Assembly: GCA_031546805.1 (NCBI GenBank)
Contig: JAVBJW010000052.1
Span: 1-24,546, forward strand
Length of the DNA stretch: 24,546 bases
Source of the DNA: Mesenet sp031546805
GTDB taxonomy: Bacteria > Pseudomonadota > Alphaproteobacteria > Rickettsiales > Anaplasmataceae
Direction: 5' to 3'
Below are positions 14,642 to 22,677 of the stretch, piece by piece. Positions within the stretch are counted from its first letter, which is position 1. Each line of letters opens with the position of its first letter. The notes under the pieces are model-generated. The model was not told where the DNA came from. It did no database searches and worked only from the letters and a program-made list of their open reading frames with translations. Made by a program: the position numbers and the translations under genes.

Positions 14642-15808
14642 ATGTATATAGCTGAACACACCGAATACTATAATAAAATATGTAAAATTGCACATGATTA
14701 CGATTTAAACGAAAAAGAATTAAGCCAGAAACTTAATGAATTACTTAGCGGGCACAATATAACACTTGATACACTAGATCAATACAATCGTACATTTTTG
14801 CATTGTGCAGTCCTTAATCACGATATAGACGTTATCAACCTTCTCATAGAAGAAGGAGCTAGTGTTCATGAAAGAGACTGTCTTCAATATACTCCTATGC
14901 ACCTTGCTGCTGCGGGTAATAATACATATATTATTCAACTACTTGTAAATAAAGGTGCCTATATTGATGAAGAAGATTGGTTGGGCAGCACAGCCTTACA
15001 TATAGCTGTCCTTCGTAATAATGAAGAAACTGTGAGGTTACTTATAAATATAGGAGCAAATGTTGATGAAGTTAATGACGAAGGTTGTACTGCTCTGCAC
15101 GTTGCCATCTTTGATAACAATATACATATGGCTATGCTCCTTATAAAGGTAGGTGCTGACGTTAATATAAAAGATATCAATGGCCAGACAACTTTGTATA
15201 TTGCAATCATAAAAAATAACATAAATATGGTCAAGCTGCTTATGAATGCAGGAGCTGAGATTAACACAAAAGACCACCAAAAAAGGACACCTCTACATAT
15301 TGCAGTAATAAATAATAATTTAGATATGGCCACATTTTTTGTAAATTTAAAAGCTAATACTAAGATCAAAGATTGTTTTCGCAATACACCATTAGATTGT
15401 GCTCAAATAAAAAAGAATATAGATATAATTAAACTTCTTACACCAATTAATATTAATAGACCTACTCACATCCATACTTTTAATAATACAGGTCTTACTA
15501 CTAACTATAAAAAATTATTTTATAATCATAAAGTCTTATGTGTCTGCATGGCACTTACATTGCCATTGATTATAGGAGCTATCTGTAGCTACCTTCTTGG
15601 CCTGAAAATAGCCACTGCCTTTATAACTGGTGTGATGATAACAATAATATTTGTTGTATTACCGATTAGAGTATTATATAATAATTCTGATACACATCTG
15701 AACAACAATACTTTAGTAACTAGAAAAAACAAAACTGCTATTACTAATCCAAGCTTTTCAACTTCTCCATTAGATGCTGTTCCAAGTACCTCTGAATTCA
15801 ATTTATAA
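14642..15808 (+). CDS. Ankyrin-repeat protein with C-terminal membrane hairpin
   Basis: The 388-residue protein has a short helical N-terminus (1-48), then about seven ankyrin repeats of 33 residues (49-268), seen as TPMHLAA, TALHIAV, TALHVAI, TTLYIAI, TPLHIAV and TPLDCAQ at regular spacing, then two hydrophobic helices (about 298-318 and 322-344) and a polar tail (345-388) rich in Asn, Ser and Thr. No signal peptide is visible. Ankyrin proteins in this family are often secreted into the host cell; the hairpin would place this one in a membrane with the repeats exposed. It begins with AAGGAG five bases before the ATG and is transcribed alone, divergent from sodB. The partner is unknown. It has the same layout as the protein at 20768-22567. 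Confidence 0.9.
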   Translation: MYIAEHTEYYNKICKIAHDYDLNEKELSQKLNELLSGHNITLDTLDQYNRTFLHCAVLNHDIDVINLLIEEGASVHERDCLQYTPMHLAAAGNNTYIIQLLVNKGAYIDEEDWLGSTALHIAVLRNNEETVRLLINIGANVDEVNDEGCTALHVAIFDNNIHMAMLLIKVGADVNIKDINGQTTLYIAIIKNNINMVKLLMNAGAEINTKDHQKRTPLHIAVINNNLDMATFFVNLKANTKIKDCFRNTPLDCAQIKKNIDIIKLLTPININRPTHIHTFNNTGLTTNYKKLFYNHKVLCVCMALTLPLIIGAICSYLLGLKIATAFITGVMITIIFVVLPIRVLYNNSDTHLNNNTLVTRKNKTAITNPSFSTSPLDAVPSTSEFNL

Positions 15809-15886
15809 ATGCACAAAAATATTGTCTTAAACCTGTTGATTTATTAACATTGAAAACTTAAATCAGATTTTTAATAGTTAAGACTA

Positions 15887-17866
15887 ATGAGCAGTAATTA
15901 TTTTAATATGGCAAATGCCATAAGGTTTTTATCTGTTGATGCTGTGCAAAAAGCTGCATCAGGGCACCCTGGTATGCCTCTTGGAATGGCAGATGTTGCA
16001 ACTGTTTTATTTGCAGAGTTTTTGCGTCACAATCCAAATGATCCAAATTGGTTTAATAGAGATAGGTTTGTTTTATCAAACGGTCACGGTTCAATGCTGT
16101 TATATTCTATCTTATACCTCACTGGTTACATAGATGTGAGTGAACTGAAGGATTTTAGGCAACTAGGCTCTAAAACTCCAGGCCACCCAGAGTATGGATT
16201 AACACCAGGAGTGGAAGTAACTACAGGACCATTAGGACAAGGTTTTGCCTGCTCAGTTGGCATGGCAATAGCTGAAGCGGTTTTAAGAGCACGTTTTGGC
16301 AGAGATTTAGTTGATCATTATACTTATGTAATATTAGGTGATGGCTGCTTAATGGAGGGTATAAGTTCTGAAGCAGCATCACTTGCTGGACATTTAAAAT
16401 TAAATAAACTCATTGCTCTTTTTGATGATAATAATATATCAATAGATGGTGAAACGAATTTAGCATCATCAGACAATATCACTGCTCGTTTCCTCTCATA
16501 CGGCTGGAATGTAGAAAGTATCGATGGTCATGATTTTGCCGCAATTTCTAACGCTATAAAAAAAGCACGTAGCTCTGATAAACCTTCCATTATTCGCTGT
16601 AAAACTATTATTGGTAAATTTGTACCAGAACGTGCTGGCAAATCTTCTGCACATAGTGGGCCTTTTAAAGAAAGTGAAGTGCTAGAAATGCGCAAGGCTT
16701 TAAACTGGCACTATGAACCATTTGTGATTCCACAAGATATATTAGACGCGTGGAGAAAAACAGCTGAAAGAGCAAAGATGGGTTATATAGAATATAATGA
16801 AAAGCTTAACTCCAATGATGAGTTAAAAAGAATTATAGACGGTACTGAGCTTTCTGATGTACAAAAGATATTAGAAGATTTAAAAAAGCAAATTCATAAC
16901 TTTAAGCCAAACGAAGCAACCAGACGTTCTTTTGGTAGAGTGATGGAAGAGTTAACAAAAATTATGCCAGAACTTATAGGTGGCTCTGCTGATTTAACTG
17001 ACTCAAATTGCACAAAATATCCGCATATGAAAGTAATAAATAAAAATGATTTTAATGGTTCTTATCTTCATTACGGAGTGCGAGAACACGCAATGGCAGC
17101 ATGTATGAATGGCATTGCACTTCATGGTGGAATGTTACCATATGGAGGTACGTTCTTAGTATTTTCTGATTATTGCCGCCCAGCAATACGCTTGTCAGCT
17201 TTAATGAAACAACAAGTAATATATGTAATGACTCATGATTCCATTGGTCTTGGTGAAGATGGACCAACTCACCAACCAGTAGAGCATCTTGCTTCTCTAA
17301 GGGCAATCCCAAACCTTTATGTTTTTAGGCCAGCTGATGCACTAGAAGTGCTAGAATCTTTAGATATTGCTTTGAACCTAAAAAACTCTCCATCCATTTT
17401 TGTACTATCAAGGCAAAATTTAAGTTATGTACATGATGGATCTTATCAAAAAGATAACTCTTCTCAATTTGGTGCGTATATTTTGCTACAACACGAAGGG
17501 AGTTTAGACGTCACTATATTTGCAACTGGTTCAGAAGTTGAGATTGCTATTCAAGCTAGAAACATACTGCAACAAAAGAGAATTGGAACAAGAGTTGTAT
17601 CTATACCGTGTTGGCAGCTTTTTGATGAGCAAAGCAATGAATACAAGTCAGAAATTTTAAGTAACAATAGTATAAAAGTTGCTGTTGAAGCAGGAAGTAG
17701 TTTAGGATGGCATAAGTATATAGGTCAGGATGGGATCTTTATCGGTATGGATGGTTTTGGTTGTTCTGCTCCATATAAGGAATTATATGAGCATTTTAAT
17801 ATCACCGCTGGTAATTTAGTTAAAAAAGTGTTAAACGCACTAAAAATAACTGCTATAAGTCTATAA
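15887..17866 (+). CDS. tkt: Transketolase
   Basis: Thiamine-diphosphate enzyme of the non-oxidative pentose phosphate pathway, moving two-carbon units between sugar phosphates in the cytoplasm. The 659-residue protein is full length. Signatures: GHPGMPLGMADV (26-37), LSNGHGSML (63-71), TPGHPEYG, TTGPLGQG (112-119), the thiamine motif GDGCLMEG (151-158) with DDNNISIDG (180-188), SAHSGP (254-259), GVREHAMAAC (397-406, with catalytic E400), FSDYCRPAIRLSALM and THDSIGLGEDGPTHQPVEHL (449-468). The ATG at 15887 follows a weak AAGA motif. In organisms of this group the pathway mainly supplies ribose phosphate for nucleotides. It is flanked by short gaps and not obviously in an operon. Confidence 0.98.
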   Translation: MSSNYFNMANAIRFLSVDAVQKAASGHPGMPLGMADVATVLFAEFLRHNPNDPNWFNRDRFVLSNGHGSMLLYSILYLTGYIDVSELKDFRQLGSKTPGHPEYGLTPGVEVTTGPLGQGFACSVGMAIAEAVLRARFGRDLVDHYTYVILGDGCLMEGISSEAASLAGHLKLNKLIALFDDNNISIDGETNLASSDNITARFLSYGWNVESIDGHDFAAISNAIKKARSSDKPSIIRCKTIIGKFVPERAGKSSAHSGPFKESEVLEMRKALNWHYEPFVIPQDILDAWRKTAERAKMGYIEYNEKLNSNDELKRIIDGTELSDVQKILEDLKKQIHNFKPNEATRRSFGRVMEELTKIMPELIGGSADLTDSNCTKYPHMKVINKNDFNGSYLHYGVREHAMAACMNGIALHGGMLPYGGTFLVFSDYCRPAIRLSALMKQQVIYVMTHDSIGLGEDGPTHQPVEHLASLRAIPNLYVFRPADALEVLESLDIALNLKNSPSIFVLSRQNLSYVHDGSYQKDNSSQFGAYILLQHEGSLDVTIFATGSEVEIAIQARNILQQKRIGTRVVSIPCWQLFDEQSNEYKSEILSNNSIKVAVEAGSSLGWHKYIGQDGIFIGMDGFGCSAPYKELYEHFNITAGNLVKKVLNALKITAISL

Positions 17867-17902
17867 GAAGCATAGAACATTAGCTTGAAAGAATGGACTA
17901 AG

Positions 17903-17930
17903 TTTTACTTTTCAATTTGAAATAGTAAAA
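17903..17930 (+). terminator. Inverted repeat after tkt, possible terminator
   Basis: TTTTACT-TTTCAA and TTGAAA-TAGTAAAA pair almost perfectly, with a single-base bulge and an AT loop, 37 bases past the tkt stop. No T-run follows on the plus strand and the stem is AT-rich, so it is weak. Confidence 0.35.
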
Positions 17931-17994
17931 AATCTTGAATTATATGCTGACAAAGTATACCTTATGGTAATAAGTTATTTTATTTAACATTTAT

Positions 17995-18417
17995 ATGACA
18001 CATTTCGTTACAGAAAAATGCATAAAATGTAAATATACAGACTGCGTCGAGGTATGTCCTGTTGATTGTTTTTATGAAGGAGAAAATATGCTTATTATCG
18101 ATCCAGATCAGTGTATTGATTGTGGAGTATGCATACCAGAATGTCCAATAGATGCTATTGTAACTGACGATGGAGTAAGAGATATTTTAGATCGAGATGA
18201 TAATCTATTAACGACAGAACAAAAAACACTAAAATTTTTTCACAATCTCAATGCTGAATATTCAAAAAAATGGCCAAATATTACAACTAAAAAACAAGCT
18301 ATGGACACAGCTGAAGAGTATAAAGATAAGCAAAGTAAATCAGATAGTTTTGTAGAAAATCTGCAAAATCAAGACGAAATCGAGAGTTATAAAAAAAAGG
18401 TAAAAATCTTGAGTTAA
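17995..18417 (+). CDS. fdxA: Seven-iron ferredoxin (FdxA-type)
   Basis: A small cytoplasmic electron carrier with one [3Fe-4S] and one [4Fe-4S] cluster. The N-terminal part matches the Azotobacter type closely: CIKCKYTDCVEVCPVDCF (9-26) and CIDCGVCIPECP (40-51). By that model C9, C17 and C50 bind the 3Fe cluster, and C21, C40, C43 and C46 the 4Fe cluster. The family usually has about 107 residues; here 140, the extra part being a charged, lysine-rich tail. WPNITTKKQAMDTAEEYKDK matches the family end. The start ATG has no clear ribosome binding site. Its electron partner is not evident from the neighbours. Confidence 0.92.
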   Translation: MTHFVTEKCIKCKYTDCVEVCPVDCFYEGENMLIIDPDQCIDCGVCIPECPIDAIVTDDGVRDILDRDDNLLTTEQKTLKFFHNLNAEYSKKWPNITTKKQAMDTAEEYKDKQSKSDSFVENLQNQDEIESYKKKVKILS

Positions 18418-18567
18418 TCAACTATTATATTAGAACCTGTCTTGAAATTCATTATACAGCTATTTTAATCTCCCAAATTTTATTTGGTATCTGAACGAGA
18501 AAAGTTGCCTATTATGTTCTTTTTACTCTTCTGTCAATTGAAAGCTTTAAAATTCTATATTTTAGAG

Positions 18568-19854
18568 CTATATTTTAAAACTATGCTTAATCATATCATC
18601 TACTTGTAACAAGTAGGGACTGCTCTGAGGTAAATTTTTTATTGCTAGTTTAGAATATTTTTTAAGCTCGCTCAGGTTAGTTTCAATAAATGCTTTTTTT
18701 GCTAAGGCAAAATATGACATACCAATATTACCACTACGTCCATAAGCTATAGCAAGTTGCTTCCAAATGAATGGGCTATTTTTTTCCTCATGAGTAGCTT
18801 GCTCTAAGTAAAAAACTGCCCTTTTTGGGTCACTAAGTAATAACGCCTGTGATAGCTGTAGCTTGATCAAGGTATTATTACCTCGAGATAAAGATAGTGA
18901 TTGCTCATAACTTATTATGGACTCATCTATTTTGCCAACTTTGTAGAAGATTTCACCTTTTAGTTCATGGAAATATGGGTCTTTAGGAAAGTCTTTAATT
19001 AATAAGTCAAGTTGTCTTATAGACTCTTCTATTTTAGACTGTCTGTAATAAATAATAGCACGCGCATACCTAGATAAATTTGATTCATCCAGGTATTTAT
19101 CTAGCAGAATATTAATAGGACTAGAAAAGGCATCTAGTTTTACTACTAAGCGCTTAAATCTATTTAACTTATCAACAGATATAGGTAATATATCATTTTT
19201 AACTTGATAATTCTGCACATAAAGTAACCGCCTGCTGCTAAGTGGGTGTGTCAGAGAATATTGGTCAATTGATGAATGCTCAGATTTGCTAAAGTAGTTC
19301 AGAACATTCTGCATTCCAGTATTACTATAACCAGCATCATCTAAATATTTTAAAGCATACTGATCAGCTACTTCTTCTTGAATGCGATTGCTATTTAAAA
19401 ACACTCTTTCTCCTAAGTGACTACCGCCTTCTATTAGTGCTTTTCCAACCTCTGGATCAACTGTTATAGCTGAAATTATCCCCAGCAAATAACTTGTATA
19501 CACTCCTAATGTAGCATTATTGATATTATTACCTCTCTGTAGTACATGTCCTGCAGCTATATGGCCAAGCTCGTGTGCAATAATCGCAAGCATTGGATAA
19601 GGTTTCGTTGAATATTGAATGAGTCCCAAATTGATAAAAATATTATTATTATCGATAACATAAGCATTTAATACTTTATCATTTACAATAAAAACCTTTA
19701 CTAAATTAGGATCAACGTTTGCTGCTTTAAATAAAGGCTCTACTAATTCTTGTATTATAGATTCAGTTTCACTGTCTCTTATAAGATGTGTAGCATGAGA
19801 ATCTGTGTAATAGATAAGAGAAAATAAAATGAATAAAAGATTATAAATTCTCAC
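18568..19854 (-). CDS. Exported M48-family zinc metalloprotease with TPR repeats (BepA-like)
   Basis: The 428-residue protein starts with a signal peptide (LLFILFSLIYYTDSHAT, about 5-21), followed by a peptidase domain with the zinc motif HELGH (94-98, H94 and H98 ligands, E95 catalytic) and RIQEEVADQYAL (157-168), whose E160 is the likely third ligand. The C-terminal part (about 255-415) is a set of tetratricopeptide-like helices (KDPYFHELKGEIFYKVGKID is one unit). This order matches BepA/YfgC, a periplasmic protease that controls outer-membrane protein assembly. It begins with GTG; no ATG is nearby in frame. It is divergent from the VirB8-like gene across 198 bases. Confidence 0.9.
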   Translation of the reverse strand: MRIYNLLFILFSLIYYTDSHATHLIRDSETESIIQELVEPLFKAANVDPNLVKVFIVNDKVLNAYVIDNNNIFINLGLIQYSTKPYPMLAIIAHELGHIAAGHVLQRGNNINNATLGVYTSYLLGIISAITVDPEVGKALIEGGSHLGERVFLNSNRIQEEVADQYALKYLDDAGYSNTGMQNVLNYFSKSEHSSIDQYSLTHPLSSRRLLYVQNYQVKNDILPISVDKLNRFKRLVVKLDAFSSPINILLDKYLDESNLSRYARAIIYYRQSKIEESIRQLDLLIKDFPKDPYFHELKGEIFYKVGKIDESIISYEQSLSLSRGNNTLIKLQLSQALLLSDPKRAVFYLEQATHEEKNSPFIWKQLAIAYGRSGNIGMSYFALAKKAFIETNLSELKKYSKLAIKNLPQSSPYLLQVDDMIKHSFKI

Positions 19855-19914
19855 GTTAATTATTTATTACTAAATTAGTGAAGGTTATAACACATAGAAA
19901 GTTAAAAAACAAAT

Positions 19915-19954
19915 AATGATCAAAAATAGACCTCTGAGTTTTAAATTGATCATT
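19915..19954. promoter_or_regulatory. 9-bp inverted repeat between the M48 protease and VirB8-like genes
   Basis: AATGATCAA (19915-19923) is the exact complement of TTGATCATT (19946-19954), separated by 22 bases, about two helical turns between arms. Its place in a divergent promoter region suits a regulator binding site, but this is not shown. Confidence 0.35.
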
Positions 19955-20052
19955 TGCTTTTTTAGATGGCTGTTGTTGATAGTTTTACTTAATCAAATTT
20001 AAGATTATACTTATATATTTGATAGTACATAGAATTTAGTATAGATTAATAT

Positions 20053-20751
20053 ATGGATAATAAGCAAAATTCATTAATAGCTTCGATAAAGCAAGGTAAA
20101 TATTTTGATGATGCAATTCAGTGGTATTGTCATAAATATTTATTTTGTATAACAGAAAGAGCATGGTTGACATTGATAGTATCATTTACTTTTTTGTGTC
20201 TATGTTCAGTGTCATTAAATTTATATTTATTATTTCCACTAAGAAAGGATTTTATTTTTATTAAATATACTGAGCGTAATAGCGATGAATTTACTATTAT
20301 AAAGAAGCTTAGTGTTAGTAATAAGGAAAGTGAACAAACTTCTCTATCTAGATATCTTATAAAAAAATATGTAGAAACATACGAATCTTATGATTATAAT
20401 GAGTTATCGTATCAAATGAACTTTATTGAGAACAACTCTGCAAGGAAAATTTACTTAAATTTTAAAGAAAATATAAATTCTAGCAATATTACAAGCCCAA
20501 TACTAAAGTATAAATTGGATACAAGACGAGTTATAATTGTTGAATCAGTGAAATTGATATTTGAACCCTTAACTTATTCTAACAGCGCTATTGTTGTCTT
20601 TAAAGCACAAGAAATTGATAGAGGAGCTATAATCAACACTGCAGTTTATTCAGTAAAATTAACCTTTACTTTATCAAATATCAAAATAAGTGCAGCAGGT
20701 ATAATACCTCTGAAATTTACTGTCAATGAGTACCAACACATCCAAAACTAA
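20053..20751 (+). CDS. virB8: VirB8-like type IV secretion protein
   Basis: VirB8 is an inner-membrane assembly factor of the type IV secretion system, with a short cytoplasmic tail, one membrane helix and a periplasmic NTF2-like domain. The 232-residue protein has the typical order: an N-terminal motif with IQWYCHKYLFCITERAWL (22-39, compare the VirB8 WYxxRY...RxxW pattern), a helix (about 38-62) and a periplasmic domain with KLIFEPLTYSNSAIVVFKA and YSVKLTFTL strands. Rickettsiales have several VirB8 copies, including ones away from the main virB cluster; this looks like such a solitary paralogue. No other vir genes are near. It converges with the ankyrin gene, with 16 bases between the two stops. 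Confidence 0.75.
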   Translation: MDNKQNSLIASIKQGKYFDDAIQWYCHKYLFCITERAWLTLIVSFTFLCLCSVSLNLYLLFPLRKDFIFIKYTERNSDEFTIIKKLSVSNKESEQTSLSRYLIKKYVETYESYDYNELSYQMNFIENNSARKIYLNFKENINSSNITSPILKYKLDTRRVIIVESVKLIFEPLTYSNSAIVVFKAQEIDRGAIINTAVYSVKLTFTLSNIKISAAGIIPLKFTVNEYQHIQN

Positions 20752-20767
20752 AGCTGCTATAACCAGG

Positions 20768-22567
20768 TTAAGTTATTAGTTGTGACTCTACTAAATCATT
20801 TTCTACTTTTGTGTCACTTAATGTAGCTTCAACATCAATTCGGTTATCACTCTTGTCCTTTAAGGGTGTATTTAAAATTTGATGGTTGAAATCTTTCTCT
20901 ATTGATTTTTTAGTAATATAGTTGTGTCTTATAAAACCAGCACCAATCAATATGCTCACTCCTAGCATAAAAGCAGCATATATATAATGACTATCTTGAG
21001 TTATATTTATTACCGCTTCTTGTAAGAAATTACTACGGACATACAGTCCAATCAATAAAAAATTAGCTACCAATAAAGCCAAGCAACCAAAAGTTGAGCT
21101 TTTTTTGTTGCAACGTGAAATTTGCTCATCGTAATTACATCTAATATTTAAAACATCTAAAATTGGTCCTTGAGCACAATGTGAAACCGTTTTACCAAAA
21201 CCATCTTTAATATTAATATTTAGTTTAGGTTGGGATAATAGATATAAAATTATGTCTAAGGAGTCTTGATTGTTATTGATAATAAAATGTTGAACAGCAA
21301 AGTGTAATGCTGACTGCTGGTTGAATGATTCTTCATTTCTATAAACAAGATTAATATCAGCTTTATTTTTTACTAATGATTTTATGACTTGTAAGCAATT
21401 TTGTTCATTATCTAGAATACAGCTTGTAGCAAGTATCATTGCTGTATGCCCAAATCGTGACATATGATTTACATCAGCACCTTTTACAATTAGGTAATTT
21501 ACAATATCAACGTGACCTTCCATTGCTGCAACATGCAATGGTGTTGAACTCTGACAATCTACAAAGTCAACTTCAAGCTTCTGCTCTTCTATCAAATACT
21601 TAACCACATCAATATGATTATTTTTAACAGCTAAGTGAAAAAAATTAATTTTAGCATCACCGTACCTATATTGCGCTTTAATTAGTGCTTCTAATACTTC
21701 TCTTTTTTCTCTAGCATAATCAAAAGGTGTTTTACCTTCGTTATCCTTAATAAATGGATTGATATTTTGTGCAGTTAGTAAAAGCTTCACTACATCAATA
21801 TTACCGTCTTGAACTGCATAGTGTAGGGCTGTTTTACCATCATGATCCTGAGCATTAACTTCAAATTGTGGTTGCTTTATCAGATATTTTGTTACTTTTA
21901 AGCATCCTTGCTTACGCTTTGGATATTTGTCATTAGCACAAACTATAGCTGAATGAATAGGAGATGGTCCTTGAAAACGTTCACTTTTATGAGACGAATT
22001 GATATCTGCATTTCCTTGCTCTATAAGTATTTTTACTATTTCCAAATTTCCATTAGCTGTAGCTATATGTAGTGGTGTTGCACCGTAACAAGATCTATTA
22101 AAAACATTGGTATTAGCTCCTGCATTAACCAAACTCCTGGTCAAGGCTATATTTTCTTTTTTTACTGCTAGATGGAGCGGAGTAACTCCATATTTATTTT
22201 GTAAATTAATATCAATGCCTTGCTCTATTAGAAAGTTAATTGCTTCTTCTGTTGCATTTTTATCAATTAACGTGTGAAGCAAGCTATCTTCATCATCACC
22301 GTATCTTGCATTAACAATCAGTTCTTTTAGTGTATGAGGACTGTTGTTTTCTTTAGCATAATCAGCGTTTAGATATTGTGAATAAGATCTAAGTAAATCG
22401 CATATTTCATCAGGTAGCGTTGCTTGATCAGTATCACTTAAACATAATTTTGGAGAATCAATACCAGAGTCTGATGACTTGCGGCTAATTCCTGGTTCAT
22501 TATCTGATTCATCAGAAGGACTACTGTTCGATATATTAGTAGCTCCTGCTTGTATCCCCCCATGCAT
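20768..22567 (-). CDS. Large ankyrin-repeat protein with C-terminal membrane hairpin
   Basis: The 599-residue protein has a low-complexity, Ser/Asp-rich N-terminus (1-60; SPSDESDNEPGISRKSSDSG), then about ten ankyrin repeats (95-470) with hallmarks such as TPLHLAV (129-135), TPLHIAT, TALHYAV, TPFDYAR, STPLHVAA and SALHFAV. Some repeats are widened, with insertions of 8-12 residues. Two hydrophobic helices (about 493-512 and 528-547) and a polar, acidic tail follow. The layout equals that of the protein at 14642-15808. The start is the ATG at 22567 with a weak AGAG upstream. A stretch of six Gs follows it, in the region where slippage could alter the frame. It lies 110 bases after the secretin gene on the same strand. 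Confidence 0.9.
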   Translation of the reverse strand: MHGGIQAGATNISNSSPSDESDNEPGISRKSSDSGIDSPKLCLSDTDQATLPDEICDLLRSYSQYLNADYAKENNSPHTLKELIVNARYGDDEDSLLHTLIDKNATEEAINFLIEQGIDINLQNKYGVTPLHLAVKKENIALTRSLVNAGANTNVFNRSCYGATPLHIATANGNLEIVKILIEQGNADINSSHKSERFQGPSPIHSAIVCANDKYPKRKQGCLKVTKYLIKQPQFEVNAQDHDGKTALHYAVQDGNIDVVKLLLTAQNINPFIKDNEGKTPFDYAREKREVLEALIKAQYRYGDAKINFFHLAVKNNHIDVVKYLIEEQKLEVDFVDCQSSTPLHVAAMEGHVDIVNYLIVKGADVNHMSRFGHTAMILATSCILDNEQNCLQVIKSLVKNKADINLVYRNEESFNQQSALHFAVQHFIINNNQDSLDIILYLLSQPKLNINIKDGFGKTVSHCAQGPILDVLNIRCNYDEQISRCNKKSSTFGCLALLVANFLLIGLYVRSNFLQEAVINITQDSHYIYAAFMLGVSILIGAGFIRHNYITKKSIEKDFNHQILNTPLKDKSDNRIDVEATLSDTKVENDLVESQLIT

Positions 22568-22677
22568 AATTATTTACTCTAGTTAAATTTACATAATATA
22601 CTTATAGGTACTTCTCATGAATTTTGGTTTAACAGCTTACTAATATTTATAATATTTTAATATTATCTTACTGTTTT
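22568..22677. other. AT-rich gap between secretin and ankyrin genes
   Basis: It holds AT-only repeats such as AATATTTATAATATTTTAATATT (about 22641-22663), and no clear terminator or promoter. The two genes may be co-transcribed, but this cannot be decided. Confidence 0.35.

Noticed and set aside
14959..15384. 141-codon minus-strand frame inside the ankyrin gene
   Set aside because: Its apparent periodicity (ICxA, FIxSLxI) is the mirror of the 33-residue ankyrin repeat on the other strand.
17052..17312. 86-codon minus-strand frame inside tkt
   Set aside because: It is opposite the catalytic core of transketolase and has no supporting signal.
18430..18520. Possible insertion-sequence end (AACCTGTCTTGAAA and a small CCAAAT/ATTTGG hairpin) after fdxA
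   Set aside because: No second copy or transposase frame is visible in the window, so it cannot be supported.
22550..22563. Run of six Gs after the ankyrin start as a phase-variable tract
   Set aside because: Six bases is too short for efficient slippage. I mention it in the gene entry only.
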